NCBI RefSeq assembly: GCF_001637325.1
Contig: NZ_LRXL01000026.1
Span: 1,177,812 to 1,241,811 of the forward strand
DNA length: 64,000 nucleotides
Direction: 5' to 3'
Source of the DNA: Cochleicola gelatinilyticus
Lineage (GTDB): Bacteria; Bacteroidota; Bacteroidia; Flavobacteriales; Flavobacteriaceae
The notes under the pieces are model-generated. The model saw only the letters and a list, made by a program, of their open reading frames with translations. It was not told the origin of the DNA and ran no database searches. The position numbers were made by a program, and so were the translations under genes. Below, in pieces: positions 1 to 9,353 of the stretch (the stretch's first letter is position 1; each line of letters begins with the position of its first letter).

Positions 1-1
1 A

Positions 2-586
2 GAGAACGATGTAATTGGTCCTACTGAAGCCGTGAAAATATTAAGAAACAGAGAAGGCTTAAAAAATAAAAAAATAGGCTTCGGAAACGAGAAAGCTTTA
101 AACCAACTTTTGGCGCATCACGGTATTGTTTTTCAACCCGAAGACCTTAAAGTGTGGGTGTCTACCAACCCCTATCAGTTAGGGGAATTTGTTGCATACG
201 ATCTCGATGAGGTATTTTCAAATCGAAGCGAAACCCCTTCATTAGTAACACTTTCTATCCCTTCAGAACTTATTTCAGAAGACCCTTTTACTAAAACGGA
301 AGCATTTAAAAACTATGAAGCATATCGAATTCTTGAAAGAATTATAGAGGCGGCTTTAGAGGCAGACACCGAGTTAAATTCCTCCGAACTTTCAAAAGTA
401 ACTACATTAAATCCCGATTATTGGAAAGCTCATTATCTTGTTGGGAGATATTATTACAAACAAGAACAGTATAAAAAAGCTTCCGAAGCCTTTCAAAAAG
501 CAAACTCTAAAGAAATTACAACGGTTCCCGACGCCGAGCGTGTAGTTAAATATTTAAAAAAATCGAACCGAAAAGCAAAACAATGA
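2..586 (+). CDS. C-terminal part of putative C45-family acyltransferase/hydrolase with TPR-like tail (5' end outside window)
   Basis: The reading frame is open to the left edge, so this is the 3' end of a longer gene; the GTG at 32 is only an internal codon. The first half contains NPYQLGEFVAYDL, which resembles the end of the C45 / penicillin acylase-like N-terminal nucleophile fold in Bacteroidota proteins; this assignment is from memory of the family and is moderate. Residues of roughly the last 70 (PDYWKAHYLVGRYYYKQ and following) look like a tetratricopeptide unit. The catalytic N-terminal cysteine would lie upstream and cannot be checked. The stop codon overlaps the start of the downstream ligase gene by ATGA, implying translational coupling and a shared pathway, possibly acyl transfer or acyl-amide hydrolysis on a lipid-like product. 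Confidence 0.6.
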   Translation, partial: ENDVIGPTEAVKILRNREGLKNKKIGFGNEKALNQLLAHHGIVFQPEDLKVWVSTNPYQLGEFVAYDLDEVFSNRSETPSLVTLSIPSELISEDPFTKTEAFKNYEAYRILERIIEAALEADTELNSSELSKVTTLNPDYWKAHYLVGRYYYKQEQYKKASEAFQKANSKEITTVPDAERVVKYLKKSNRKAKQ

Positions 587-1872
587 TTCCTGAAATAGAA
601 ACAAAATCTTCCGTAGAAATTAAAGCATTTCAAGAGCAGAAACTTCGGGAATTGTTAGTGTATTTACAAGAACACTCTCCGTTTTATAAAGAGCGTTTTA
701 AAGCCAACGGAATCGATATAACTACTATTAAAACCTTAGAAGACCTTACTACAATTCCAGTGACAACAAAAGGCGATCTTCAAAAAGATAATGATGCTTT
801 TTTGTGTGTCCCTAAACAAAAGATTATTGATTATGTGACAACTTCAGGTACAATGGGAGATCCTGTGACATTTGCGCTTACTAATCGTGATTTGGAGCGT
901 CTAGCTTACAACGAAGCGATTTCTTTTACATGTGCCGGTGTAGAAGAAGAAGATGTGTTGCAACTCATGACAACCATGGATCGTCGTTTTATGGCAGGAC
1001 TGGCTTACTTTCTAGGAGCTAGAAAATTAGGTGCGGGGATTATTAGAGTAGGCTCTGGAGTTCCAGAATTACAATGGGATTCAATTCAAAAATTTAAGCC
1101 CTCATACTTAATTTGTGTGCCTTCATTTTTACTGAAACTTATCGAGTACGCTCAGCAACACGCAATAGATTTAAAAAATACAAGTATTAAAGGAGCTATT
1201 TGCATAGGAGAACCAATTAGAAATGAAGATTTTTCACATAATATTTTAGCAAAAAAGATCTTAGCCTCCTGGAATATCGAATTATATTCAACCTATGCTT
1301 CTACCGAAATGAGTACGGCATTTAATGAATGTGAATATCATATTGGAGGACATCATCACCCTGAACTTATTATTGTTGAGATTTTAGATGACTCTAACAA
1401 GCCTGTTGCAGAGGGGAATGTTGGGGAGTTAGTTATTTCTACACTTGAAGTAGAGGCCATGCCGCTTCTTCGTTTTAAAACGGGCGATTTGGTACGGGCA
1501 CATTACGAGCCTTGTAAATGTGGAAGAAATACGATGCGACTAGGTTCGGTGGTTGGTAGAAAAAAACAAATGATTAAATACAAAGGAACTACACTATATC
1601 CACCAGCTATTTTTAATGTTTTAAATGAATTTAGTGCCATTCAAGCTTTTGTGATCGAGCTTTCCCATAACAGTTTGGGCACCGATGAAATTTGTATTAA
1701 AATTGCTTCGGAAGAAAATTCTGAAACCCTACTCGATGAATTGAAAGATCATGTTCGGGCGAAATTGCGGGTAACACCAAAAATTGAATATCATTCTTTG
1801 CCTGAAATAAATAGATTGCGTTTTCCTGCAATGAGTAGGAAGCCAATTACACTTATTGATTTAAGAAATTAG
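583..1872 (+). CDS. PaaK-like adenylate-forming ligase (phenylacetate-CoA ligase family)
   Basis: This 429-residue protein has the length and motif order of the phenylacetate-CoA ligase branch of the ANL superfamily. The P-loop-like motif YVTTSGTMGDPV lies near residues 84-95. The adenine-binding region YSTYASTEMS is near residue 235. The hinge aspartate is in LLRFKTGDLV, followed by a CKCGR zinc-type pair typical of PaaK proteins. It should activate a carboxylic acid as an acyl-AMP and transfer it to CoA or a carrier protein; the substrate is not evident. The ATG overlaps the stop of the putative C45 acyltransferase, so the two probably work on the same product. No terminator is visible before the convergent gene 6 bases on. 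Confidence 0.85.
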   Translation: MIPEIETKSSVEIKAFQEQKLRELLVYLQEHSPFYKERFKANGIDITTIKTLEDLTTIPVTTKGDLQKDNDAFLCVPKQKIIDYVTTSGTMGDPVTFALTNRDLERLAYNEAISFTCAGVEEEDVLQLMTTMDRRFMAGLAYFLGARKLGAGIIRVGSGVPELQWDSIQKFKPSYLICVPSFLLKLIEYAQQHAIDLKNTSIKGAICIGEPIRNEDFSHNILAKKILASWNIELYSTYASTEMSTAFNECEYHIGGHHHPELIIVEILDDSNKPVAEGNVGELVISTLEVEAMPLLRFKTGDLVRAHYEPCKCGRNTMRLGSVVGRKKQMIKYKGTTLYPPAIFNVLNEFSAIQAFVIELSHNSLGTDEICIKIASEENSETLLDELKDHVRAKLRVTPKIEYHSLPEINRLRFPAMSRKPITLIDLRN

Positions 1873-1878
1873 AAATTT

Positions 1879-2988
1879 TTATTCTCCAATAACGATATAT
1901 TCAGTTCCATTGCTTTGTAAAGTGTACCTACTTCCAGGATTAATTTGAGTTACTGGAAGTCCTGAAACATCGTTGATAATTGTTGCACCACCTGTTACAG
2001 AGACATTGGTAAAAGTAGCTCCCGTTGTATTAGCTTTAATTAAAACGTAAATCCTTCCTCTACAAGTATTAGGGTTTGGCAAAGTTATCGTGGTGGTGTT
2101 TGCTGTAATTCGGGCTGTATAGTGCGAATCATTAAGTGCAAAACTTGTGTTGGTGCCAGTATTTACAAAAGATTTTGAAACAGATCCAGATACATCGAAA
2201 GTAGATCTTGGAATGTCATTATTCACTCCAATTTTCCCATCACTTTTTATCATCATTCTGGTTACTGTATTTAAGCTCCCTGCAGAAGTGGTTTGAAATA
2301 ATAACCTTCCGGGAGCCGAGGTCGTGCTAAAATCTCCATCAGCTTCGGCAGAAACTTCTGCTCCAGCACCAAAAGAAAATGTGGAAGCTCTTGTAAGACC
2401 ATTATAACGAAGACCTCCCAGTCGAGTTCCAGTTGTAACCAATGCTGGACTTGCAAGTGTCCCTCTAGATCTGTAAATATCAAGATCAAAATCATCCAAT
2501 GGAGGATCTATAAATCGAAGAAACAGGGCGTCTCTTCCGTTAACTTCGGTAATATGAATGGCTCCAAGGGGATTGCTAGTTCCAATACCCACTCTTCCCA
2601 TTGTATATATATTATCTGTGTTTAAAACAGCTTGATCGGTTGTTCCAGCTTTGTACCATGGCTCAATCGCTCCTGTTAAGGGAGTCCATGCATTAGACGA
2701 GGCGTTCCAGTAATGAAAACCTTTTGTAAACGAAGATATATTTTGGGTGAGAAAGACTAATTGTCCATCTGTATTTCCGTTCGTAGTAAGATTATTAACT
2801 CGTGGTACTAGAACTCCATCGGAAGCAGAAACGGTGCCAAGATGATTAGCAGCTCTAATATCTAAAGAACTTTCAGGATCTTCAGTACCAATGCCTACTT
2901 GAGAGATACCAGTGTTAAAAATTAAAAAAAACAGCAAAAAAATAGACGTATTTGTCCGTGACAAAAAGAGATTGTAAGTAGGTTTCAT
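1879..2988 (-). CDS. Secreted VGIGT-type surface protein
   Basis: This 369-residue protein has a signal peptide ending near SQVG. Directly after it comes QVGIGTEDPESSLDI, and near residue 132 a second copy, RVGIGTSNPLGAIHI. This VGIGTxxP pattern marks a group of Bacteroidota secreted proteins that resemble phage tail-fibre shafts. Many relatives carry an S74 chaperone tail; none is seen here, and the C-terminus is instead rich in Thr, Asn and Val with a GSRYTLQSNGTEYIVIG ending. Likely exposed on the cell surface; no enzyme motif was found and the function is unknown. A well-formed promoter lies just upstream on the minus strand, so it is probably transcribed on its own. Confidence 0.75.
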   Translation of the reverse strand: MKPTYNLFLSRTNTSIFLLFFLIFNTGISQVGIGTEDPESSLDIRAANHLGTVSASDGVLVPRVNNLTTNGNTDGQLVFLTQNISSFTKGFHYWNASSNAWTPLTGAIEPWYKAGTTDQAVLNTDNIYTMGRVGIGTSNPLGAIHITEVNGRDALFLRFIDPPLDDFDLDIYRSRGTLASPALVTTGTRLGGLRYNGLTRASTFSFGAGAEVSAEADGDFSTTSAPGRLLFQTTSAGSLNTVTRMMIKSDGKIGVNNDIPRSTFDVSGSVSKSFVNTGTNTSFALNDSHYTARITANTTTITLPNPNTCRGRIYVLIKANTTGATFTNVSVTGGATIINDVSGLPVTQINPGSRYTLQSNGTEYIVIGE

Positions 2989-3013
2989 TAGAAAATGAGT
3001 TAATTAGGGCGTT

Positions 3014-3044
3014 CAAATATAAAAAAAATACTTTAATGGAACAA
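3014..3044 (-). promoter_or_regulatory. Bacteroidota-type promoter for the VGIGT protein gene
   Basis: Read on the minus strand, TTG (3044-3042) is separated by 20 bases from TATATTTG (3021-3014). This matches the TTG / TAnnTTTG consensus and the usual spacing. The start codon follows about 25 bases later. It sits directly after the stop codon of the upstream lipoprotein gene, so that gene and the VGIGT gene are probably separate transcripts. Confidence 0.55.
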
Positions 3045-3665
3045 TCATCTATTTTCTATAGGGACACTTTCCTCTAACAACCGCCACGTGTATCCTAACT
3101 TGCTAGTTTCATCTAAATCGAACACCGAATAATGCCTAAGTAAATGGTTTGCATTGTCTGGGTCTATGCGAATAGGAATTAATGTGTCGGTAAGATTATT
3201 TTTATGAATTGAAAACCCATTCATAACTGGTTTCCATTGTCCGTTTTTTAAAACAAATAAAAAATATTTATTGAAATTTGGATCTTTTAGCTTAGCTGTA
3301 ATTAATAAAAGGTCTTTATGAAAGCCTTCCAAGTTGATGGTAGTTACTAAGGCACCATAAATTTCTGAAAGTGTAATTTCATGATATCTATTATTTTCGA
3401 AACCTATTGTGGTAATTCCTTGTTTGCGGTCAACTTTTTTAACATGTGTGTAAAAAGGAATTCCATCTCCATTAAAATCTGCAACGATAGCACCATTAGG
3501 TATTGTTGGAACAGTGGCAGCAGGAATATTTTCTTCAGGAATCGTTTTTGTGACGTCTGGACCTATAATCGATTTATTGGATTGTTTAGACGGTGTTCCA
3601 CATCCTACCCATAAAAGTAGCGTAGCACCAAACAGAAAAATGTTAAAGGTTGAATTTCCTATCAT
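3045..3665 (-). CDS. Small putative lipoprotein, function unknown
   Basis: This 206-residue protein starts with a hydrophobic segment ending in LLLWVGCG, a lipobox-like site although tryptophan at position -3 is unusual. The mature part begins with a Ser/Lys/Asn/Pro-rich linker. It contains ADFNGDGIPFYTHV, a short FG-GAP-like acidic motif seen in proteins that bind calcium, but only once. No family is recognised. Its ATG overlaps the stop codon of the universal stress protein gene (ATGA), so it is translationally coupled to that gene and likely co-expressed with it. Confidence 0.7.
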   Translation of the reverse strand: MIGNSTFNIFLFGATLLLWVGCGTPSKQSNKSIIGPDVTKTIPEENIPAATVPTIPNGAIVADFNGDGIPFYTHVKKVDRKQGITTIGFENNRYHEITLSEIYGALVTTINLEGFHKDLLLITAKLKDPNFNKYFLFVLKNGQWKPVMNGFSIHKNNLTDTLIPIRIDPDNANHLLRHYSVFDLDETSKLGYTWRLLEESVPIENR

Positions 3666-4483
3666 TGTATTTTAAAGGTTATCACCGGCATGTTTGCATG
3701 ATTTACTAAATCTTCAGAAATACTTCCATTAAAAAAATGAGACAATCCTTTTCTGCCGTGTGTACTCATTCCGATAAGCTGAGCTTTAGAATCTCTTGCA
3801 AATTGTAAAACTCCTTTTTCAACCGAGTTAGCATTGTAAATATTTAGCGTATAGTTTTCAGCACCCATTCCTTTAACGAAACCATTCATGATAGTATTGG
3901 CTTCTTCAGTAGTTTTAAAACCTGCGGGAGTATTTATATATAAGAGATGAATTTTAGCATCAGCAGCTTTTGCAAATTTTAAAGCTTCATTAAAACTCCA
4001 TCGACATTCTTCAGTAAAATCTGTAGCAAATACAAAATCGGTAACCTCGAATGTTTTGTGTTCATTTTTAATTACTAATACTGGTACTTTAGAAGTGCGA
4101 ACTACTTTTTCTGTATTACTACCAATAAACATCTCTTTAAAACCATTTGCACCATGCGAACCCATTACTACTAAATCAATCTTGCTTTTTTCCACTGCGA
4201 GTCCTATGTCATTATAAATCTCGCCGTGACCAATCGCTTCATGTATTTCTATTTCTTGAAGATAAGGTTTCTCGAGAAGTTCATTAAATTTTTTTTCTGC
4301 CAACTTTATAAAAAAGATGGCTTCGGGCTTTGCGCCACCATGAGTTGTTGCAAGATGCATGGGAATCTCCATAGAGTGTAATAGGTAGATTTCGCTATTG
4401 TGTTTTTGGGCCAATTGAACGGCTACTTTAAGGGCATTTTCGGCTTGCGAAGAAAAATCGGTTGGAACTAAAATTCTTTTCAT
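3662..4483 (-). CDS. Universal stress protein, two tandem Usp domains
   Basis: 273 residues, about twice the single Usp length. Domain 1 (about 1-140) begins MKRILVPTDFSSQAENAL and keeps the ATP-binding signature GSHGANGFKEMFIGSNTEKV. Domain 2 (about 148-273) has GMSTHGRKGLSHFFNGSIS, also a G-x2-G-x9-G type nucleotide site. Proteins of this type are cytoplasmic and respond to starvation or stress; tandem forms are common in Bacteroidota. It is divergent from rimP, and its 3' end overlaps a small lipoprotein gene. Confidence 0.93.
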   Translation of the reverse strand: MKRILVPTDFSSQAENALKVAVQLAQKHNSEIYLLHSMEIPMHLATTHGGAKPEAIFFIKLAEKKFNELLEKPYLQEIEIHEAIGHGEIYNDIGLAVEKSKIDLVVMGSHGANGFKEMFIGSNTEKVVRTSKVPVLVIKNEHKTFEVTDFVFATDFTEECRWSFNEALKFAKAADAKIHLLYINTPAGFKTTEEANTIMNGFVKGMGAENYTLNIYNANSVEKGVLQFARDSKAQLIGMSTHGRKGLSHFFNGSISEDLVNHANMPVITFKIQ

Positions 4484-4525
4484 AAAGAGTCAGGTTTAGG
4501 AAATGAAATGTATAGCAGTAAATTA

Positions 4526-4533
4526 CAAAAATA
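4526..4533 (-). promoter_or_regulatory. Candidate -7 box for the universal stress protein gene
   Basis: The minus strand reads TATTTTTG here, a match to TAnnTTTG, about 43 bases before the start codon. No convincing TTG is seen at the right upstream distance, so this rests on the -7 element only. Confidence 0.35.
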
Positions 4534-4573
4534 AAACAGGGGGACATCATTTTTTTAATTTTAAAATAATTGG

Positions 4574-4581
4574 TATATTTG
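4574..4581 (+). promoter_or_regulatory. Candidate -7 box of the rimP-nusA-infB operon
   Basis: TATATTTG followed by CACC, a very typical flavobacterial -7 element. The predicted transcription start is near 4587, giving a leader of about 55 bases before rimP that contains a terminator-like hairpin. The -33 region is AT-rich without a clear TTG. Confidence 0.5.
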
Positions 4582-4594
4582 CACCGAAATTTAT

Positions 4595-4636
4595 ATGCAA
4601 CTAGTGGAGGGGACGAAAAGTCCCCTCTTTTTATAG
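4595..4636 (+). CDS. Possible 13-codon leader open frame before rimP
   Basis: ATG at 4595 opens a frame reading MQLVEGTKSPLFL and stopping with TAG at 4634-4636, 6 bases before the rimP ATG. It spans the whole hairpin and its T-tract. A ribosome translating it would prevent the hairpin from forming. The frame could be a chance event in so short a stretch; its position relative to the hairpin and promoter is the only support. Confidence 0.3.
   Translation: MQLVEGTKSPLFL
4607..4632 (+). terminator. Terminator-like hairpin in the rimP leader (candidate attenuator)
   Basis: GAGGGGAC, loop GAAAA, GTCCCCTC, then TTTTT. This is a perfect 8-bp GC-rich stem with a U-tract on the plus strand. No plus-strand gene lies upstream that would need termination, since the neighbour to the left is divergent. 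It falls between the operon's -7 box and the rimP start, so it is best read as a leader attenuator rather than an end-of-gene terminator. Confidence 0.75.
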
Positions 4637-4642
4637 CCTTAA

Positions 4643-5110
4643 ATGATGCAGGAAAAAGTAGCCGAATTAGTACAGCAGGCACTCGATGAGCGACCCAGTC
4701 TTTTTTTAATCGACCTTTCGGTAGGGACAGATAATAAAATTGTAGTGGTTCTTGATGGCGATCAAGGAGTGACAGTAGAAGATTGTATAGCAGTAAGTCG
4801 TGCGATAGAGCATAATTTAGATCGGGATGAGGTAGACTTTTCCTTAGAAGTAATGTCTTCTGGAGCGTCTGAGCCTTTATCAACCGTTCGGCAGTATAAA
4901 AAAAATCTTGGACGAAAACTTAAGGTAAAGACCACGAATGGTGAAACCATCGAAGGAGAACTTACTAATGTAAACGACGATGAGGTAACACTTGAGTGGA
5001 AGGCGAGAGAGCCAAAACCTGTTGGAAAAGGAAAAGTAACCGTTCATAAAAAAATGGTACTACCTTATAAAGAGATTGTAGAAGCAAAAGTGATGATAAT
5101 ATTTAATTAA
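4643..5110 (+). CDS. rimP: Ribosome maturation factor RimP
   Basis: 155 residues, the normal size. The N-terminal alpha/beta domain contains [16 protein letters not shown] and [14 protein letters not shown], matching the conserved CxxxSR...LEVSSPG-type core of RimP. The C-terminal SH3-like domain (about 80-155) follows with [18 protein letters not shown]. RimP assists late 30S subunit assembly in the cytoplasm. It is first in the rimP-nusA-infB operon, 7 bases before nusA, an order conserved across bacteria. ATG codons at 4643 and 4646 are both possible starts. Confidence 0.95.
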   Translation: MMQEKVAELVQQALDERPSLFLIDLSVGTDNKIVVVLDGDQGVTVEDCIAVSRAIEHNLDRDEVDFSLEVMSSGASEPLSTVRQYKKNLGRKLKVKTTNGETIEGELTNVNDDEVTLEWKAREPKPVGKGKVTVHKKMVLPYKEIVEAKVMIIFN

Positions 5111-5117
5111 AAATGAC

Positions 5118-6350
5118 ATGGAGAATTTAGCGTTAATCGATTCATTTTCAGAATTTAAAGATGACAAGCTTATAGACAGAGTAACGCTTATGGCGATACT
5201 TGAGGACGTTTTTAGAAACGCGCTTAAAAAGAAATACGGTAGTGACGATAACTTTGATATTATTATTAATCCTGACAAGGGAGATTTAGAGATTTGGAGA
5301 AACCGGATCGTTGTTGCAGATGGAGAGGTTGAAGAACCAAATGAGGAAATCTCATTAAGTGCTGCCCGTAAGATTGAAGAAGATTTTGAAATTGGAGAAG
5401 ATGTATCTGAAGAAGTAAAGTTAATCGACCTTGGACGACGATCTATACTCGCCTTGCGTCAAAACTTAATCTCGAAGATACACGAACACGATAACACTAA
5501 TATTTATAAGCAGTTTAAAGAATTAGAAGGCGAAATATATACCGCTGAAGTACACCACATTCGTCATCGTGCTATAATTTTGTTAGATGATGAAGGAAAT
5601 GAAATTATACTTCCTAAAGACAAACAAATTCCGTCCGACTTCTTTCGTAAAGGAGATAATGTTCGAGGAATTATTGAAAGCGTAGAATTAAAAGGAAATA
5701 AGCCAACAATTTTGATGTCTCGTGCCAATCCAATATTTTTGGAAAAACTGTTCGAACAAGAAATCCCAGAAGTATTTGATGGTTTAATTACCGTTAAAAA
5801 AGTAGTTCGTATTCCTGGTGAAAAAGCGAAGGTAGCCGTTGATTCGTACGATGATCGTATCGATCCTGTTGGAGCTTGTGTGGGGATGAAGGGGTCTCGT
5901 ATTCATGGAATAGTTCGCGAACTTGGAAATGAAAACATCGACGTTATTAATTTCACGAATAATCTACAGTTGTACATTACACGTGCGTTAAGTCCTGCGA
6001 AAGTAACTTCTATTAAAATTAATGAAGAAACCAAGCGTGCTGAGGTAATCTTACGTCCAGAGGAAGTAAGTAAAGCTATTGGACGTGGAGGACATAACAT
6101 TCGTTTAGCAGGTCAATTAACTGGGTATGAGATTGATGTGCTTCGTGAAGGTGCCGAAGAGGATGTTGAGCTACGCGAATTTTCTGATGAGATCGAAGGG
6201 TGGATCATCGATGAATTTCATAAAATTGGTCTCGATACGGCCAAGAGTGTCCTTGAGCAGGATGTGAAAGATTTAGTAAAACGAACCGATCTTGAAGAGG
6301 AAACAATTCAAGAGGTCGTTAATATCTTAAAAGAAGAATTTGAAGAGTAG
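5118..6350 (+). CDS. nusA: Transcription termination/antitermination factor NusA
   Basis: 410 residues in the order: N-terminal RNA polymerase-binding domain (1-125), S1 domain (about 135-200), KH1 with [11 protein letters not shown] (252-262) and KH2 with AIGRGGHNI (320-328), then a helical tail. The C-terminal acidic repeats of enterobacterial NusA are absent, as usual in Bacteroidota. NusA promotes pausing and intrinsic termination and takes part in antitermination complexes. It could act on the terminator-like hairpin in its own operon leader, giving feedback; this is inference. Confidence 0.97.
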   Translation: MENLALIDSFSEFKDDKLIDRVTLMAILEDVFRNALKKKYGSDDNFDIIINPDKGDLEIWRNRIVVADGEVEEPNEEISLSAARKIEEDFEIGEDVSEEVKLIDLGRRSILALRQNLISKIHEHDNTNIYKQFKELEGEIYTAEVHHIRHRAIILLDDEGNEIILPKDKQIPSDFFRKGDNVRGIIESVELKGNKPTILMSRANPIFLEKLFEQEIPEVFDGLITVKKVVRIPGEKAKVAVDSYDDRIDPVGACVGMKGSRIHGIVRELGNENIDVINFTNNLQLYITRALSPAKVTSIKINEETKRAEVILRPEEVSKAIGRGGHNIRLAGQLTGYEIDVLREGAEEDVELREFSDEIEGWIIDEFHKIGLDTAKSVLEQDVKDLVKRTDLEEETIQEVVNILKEEFEE

Positions 6351-6406
6351 GTGAAAGTTTACTTACTTTTATACATATTATTACAGAAACAGGAGAAAGC
6401 ATATTT

Positions 6407-9247
6407 ATGGCTGAAGTAAAATCGATACGTCTTAACAAAGTATTACGCGAATTCAATATTTCGCTGGATCGTGCCGTTGAGTTCTTAAAGGACAAAGGTC
6501 ACGAGGTGGACGCACGTCCAACCACGAAGATATCCAACGAAGAATACCAAGTACTTTTTGAAGAGTTCCAAACCGACAAGAGCAAGAAGATTGAGTCGAA
6601 AGAGGTTGGGGAAGAAAAGCGAAAAGAAAAGGAAGAACTACGATTGGAGCGCGAACGCGAGATCGAAGAGAAGCAAAAGAAAGAAGCAGCCCGAGTAATA
6701 AAGGCTGAAGCAAAATTAGACGGCCCGAAACAAGTAGGGAAAGTTAATTTGGATGCTTCTGGTAAAGTAGTTAAAGAAAAAAAGGCGGAAGAAATAGAGG
6801 CTAAAGAGAAAACGCCTGTAGAAAAACCAGCTGCAAAAGAAGTGGTTCCAGAAGAAAAACCTGAACCTCCAAAAGCTGAAAAGCCTCCTGTTAAAAAAGA
6901 AAAACCTCCTGTTAAAGTTGAAACTCCTGCGGCAAAAACAGAAGAAAAAGCTTCCGTTGAAACACCGAAGGAAAAGCCAGAAACTAAAAAAGAAGTTGTT
7001 AAAGAAACTTCCGAAGTAAAAAAAGAACCAACAAAAGAAAAACCTGCGCCGGCGGCTTCCGAAGAAACAAAAACCGAATCGGAAACACCAGAGAAAACTA
7101 TTGTTGAAACCAAGTATAAAAAATTAGACGGGCCGAACTTTACTGGACAAAAAATTGACTTAACTCAATTTAAAAAACCAGAAAAGAAAAAGACCGAGAA
7201 AAAAGGAGACAACAAAGAGCGCAAAGGTCGTCGTCGTCGTATAAGTAAAGATACAACCGCTCGTAGCGGAGGAGGTGCTAAAGACAACAGAGCACGAGGT
7301 AAAACTGGAGGTGGACGTAGTAATACGCCTAAGGAAGAGCCAAGCGAAGAAGAAGTACAAAGACAAGTTCGTGAGACTCTTGAGAAACTTCAAGGGAAAT
7401 CATCGAAAGGAAAAGGAGCTAAATACCGTCGTGAAAAACGAGACAGTCACCGTCAGAAAACCGAGGATGAACTAGCAGAACAAGAAGCAGGAAGTAAGAT
7501 CTTAAAAGTAACCGAATTTGTTACTGTAAGTGAAATCGCCACGATGATGGATGTTCCAGTTACTAAAATTATTTCTGCGTGTATGTCACTTGGAATGATG
7601 GTAACAATGAACCAGCGTCTTGATGCAGAAACACTTTCTATTGTAGCAGATGAGTTTGATTATGAAGTAGAATTTGTAAATGCAGATATTGAGGAATCTA
7701 TTCAAGTAGAAGAAGATGCACCAGAAGATCTTGAGGACAGAGCGCCAATCGTTACGGTGATGGGACATGTCGATCACGGTAAGACATCACTTTTAGATTT
7801 TATTCGTGAAGAAAATGTAATCGCTGGTGAATCGGGTGGAATTACACAACATATTGGTGCATACGGAGTAACACTAAAAGGAGGTCAAAAAATTGCTTTC
7901 CTAGACACACCTGGTCACGAGGCCTTTACGGCAATGCGTGCGCGTGGTGCTCAAGTTACCGACTTAGCTATTATTGTAGTGGCAGCAGATGATAGCATCA
8001 TGCCACAAACAAAAGAAGCAATTAGTCACGCTCAAGCAGCGGGTGTCCCTATTGTTTTTGCAATTAATAAGATTGACAAACCAGATGCAAATCCTGAAAA
8101 GATTAAAGAGGGATTAGCACAAATGAATTTATTAGTAGAAGATTGGGGAGGTAAAATACAATCTCATGACATTTCTGCTAAAACGGGTCAAGGTGTTCCT
8201 GAATTGTTAGAAAAAGTATTGTTAGAAGCTGAGTTGTTAGAGTTAAAAGCAAATCCAAATAAATTGGCAAATGGTACTGTCGTTGAAGCCTTCCTAGATA
8301 AGGGACGTGGGTATGTATCTACTATCCTTGTGCAAGGTGGAACGCTAAAAATTGGAGATTATGTCTTGGCAGGTCAGCATAGCGGTAAAGTGAAAGCAAT
8401 GCACGACGAACGAGGAAATGACATAGCTCAAGCAGGACCTTCTACACCGGTTTCGATATTAGGACTCGATGGAGCTCCTCAGGCAGGGGATAAGATCAAT
8501 GTATTTTTAGACGAACGTGAAGCTAAATCTATTGCTACTAAACGAACGCAATTACAACGTGAGCAATCTGTTAGAACACAACGTCATATTACCTTAGATG
8601 AGATTGGTAGACGTATTGCGTTAGGAGATTTCAAAGAATTAAACATTATTCTGAAAGGAGATGTAGATGGTTCTGTAGAAGCATTAACCGATTCATTCCA
8701 GAAATTATCTACGGAAGAAATACAGGTTAATATTATTCATAAAGCAGTAGGACCAATTACTGAAAGTGATGTATTACTAGCTTCTGCTTCCGATGCAATT
8801 ATCATCGGATTTAACGTGCGACCTATGGGGAATGCGCGTCAAATCGCTGATAAAGAAGAAATCGATATTAGGACATACTCAATTATCTATGCAGCTATCA
8901 ATGACTTGAAAGATGCGATGGAGGGAATGTTATCACCGGTGATGAAAGAGGAAATCCTTGGTACGGCAGAGATTCGGGAAACATTTAAAATTTCAAAAGT
9001 GGGTACCATTGCAGGTTGTATGGTGTTAACTGGAAAGATTTTAAGAAACTCTGGTATTCGTTTAATACGTGAAGGTGTGGTTGTTTTCACAGGAGAACTG
9101 GAATCCTTAAAACGTTTTAAAGACGATGTAAGGGAAGTTGCAAAAGGATACGATTGTGGTATTCAAATCAAGAATTATAATGATATTCAAGAAAATGATA
9201 TCATCGAATCTTTCCACGAAGTAGCAACAAAGAAAAAGCTGAAATAA
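6407..9247 (+). CDS. infB: Translation initiation factor IF-2
   Basis: 946 residues. The N-terminal IF2 domain ([20 protein letters not shown]) is followed by a long charged Lys/Glu/Pro linker (about 60-370) with short internal repeats such as [14 protein letters not shown] second IF2_N-like region (about 365-420) precedes the GTPase core. G1 is GHVDHGKTS (about 452), G3 is DTPGHEAF (about 499) and G4 is NKID (about 553). The C-terminal domains for fMet-tRNA binding follow. It directs initiator tRNA to the 30S subunit. It is the last gene of the operon, followed by a strong hairpin terminator. Confidence 0.98.
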   Translation: MAEVKSIRLNKVLREFNISLDRAVEFLKDKGHEVDARPTTKISNEEYQVLFEEFQTDKSKKIESKEVGEEKRKEKEELRLEREREIEEKQKKEAARVIKAEAKLDGPKQVGKVNLDASGKVVKEKKAEEIEAKEKTPVEKPAAKEVVPEEKPEPPKAEKPPVKKEKPPVKVETPAAKTEEKASVETPKEKPETKKEVVKETSEVKKEPTKEKPAPAASEETKTESETPEKTIVETKYKKLDGPNFTGQKIDLTQFKKPEKKKTEKKGDNKERKGRRRRISKDTTARSGGGAKDNRARGKTGGGRSNTPKEEPSEEEVQRQVRETLEKLQGKSSKGKGAKYRREKRDSHRQKTEDELAEQEAGSKILKVTEFVTVSEIATMMDVPVTKIISACMSLGMMVTMNQRLDAETLSIVADEFDYEVEFVNADIEESIQVEEDAPEDLEDRAPIVTVMGHVDHGKTSLLDFIREENVIAGESGGITQHIGAYGVTLKGGQKIAFLDTPGHEAFTAMRARGAQVTDLAIIVVAADDSIMPQTKEAISHAQAAGVPIVFAINKIDKPDANPEKIKEGLAQMNLLVEDWGGKIQSHDISAKTGQGVPELLEKVLLEAELLELKANPNKLANGTVVEAFLDKGRGYVSTILVQGGTLKIGDYVLAGQHSGKVKAMHDERGNDIAQAGPSTPVSILGLDGAPQAGDKINVFLDEREAKSIATKRTQLQREQSVRTQRHITLDEIGRRIALGDFKELNIILKGDVDGSVEALTDSFQKLSTEEIQVNIIHKAVGPITESDVLLASASDAIIIGFNVRPMGNARQIADKEEIDIRTYSIIYAAINDLKDAMEGMLSPVMKEEILGTAEIRETFKISKVGTIAGCMVLTGKILRNSGIRLIREGVVVFTGELESLKRFKDDVREVAKGYDCGIQIKNYNDIQENDIIESFHEVATKKKLK

Positions 9248-9270
9248 ATGCTTTAAGCAATATGCTTATA

Positions 9271-9311
9271 AAAAAAGCGTGATCTCAATTATATCGAGAT
9301 CACGCTTTTTT
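9271..9311. terminator. Bidirectional intrinsic terminator between infB and the SPOR gene
   Basis: AAAAAGCGTGATCTC pairs with GAGATCACGCTTTTT across a 9-base loop. The A-tract and T-tract flank the stem symmetrically, so it can stop both infB (plus) and the convergent SPOR gene (minus). Confidence 0.9.
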
Positions 9312-9353
9312 ATTTATAACAGTTTTTAGAAAGCTAGATAATTTACACAACGC

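Noticed and set aside
4428..4883. Minus-strand open frame of 151 codons over the rimP and usp region
   Set aside because: It runs through the divergent promoter region and the start of rimP; composition is unlike any protein and both overlapping genes are clear.
6499..7113. Long minus-strand open frame of 204 codons inside infB
   Set aside because: It is the complement of the repetitive Lys/Glu/Pro linker of IF-2; its Ser/Phe-rich low-complexity product and lack of promoter point to a frame shadow.
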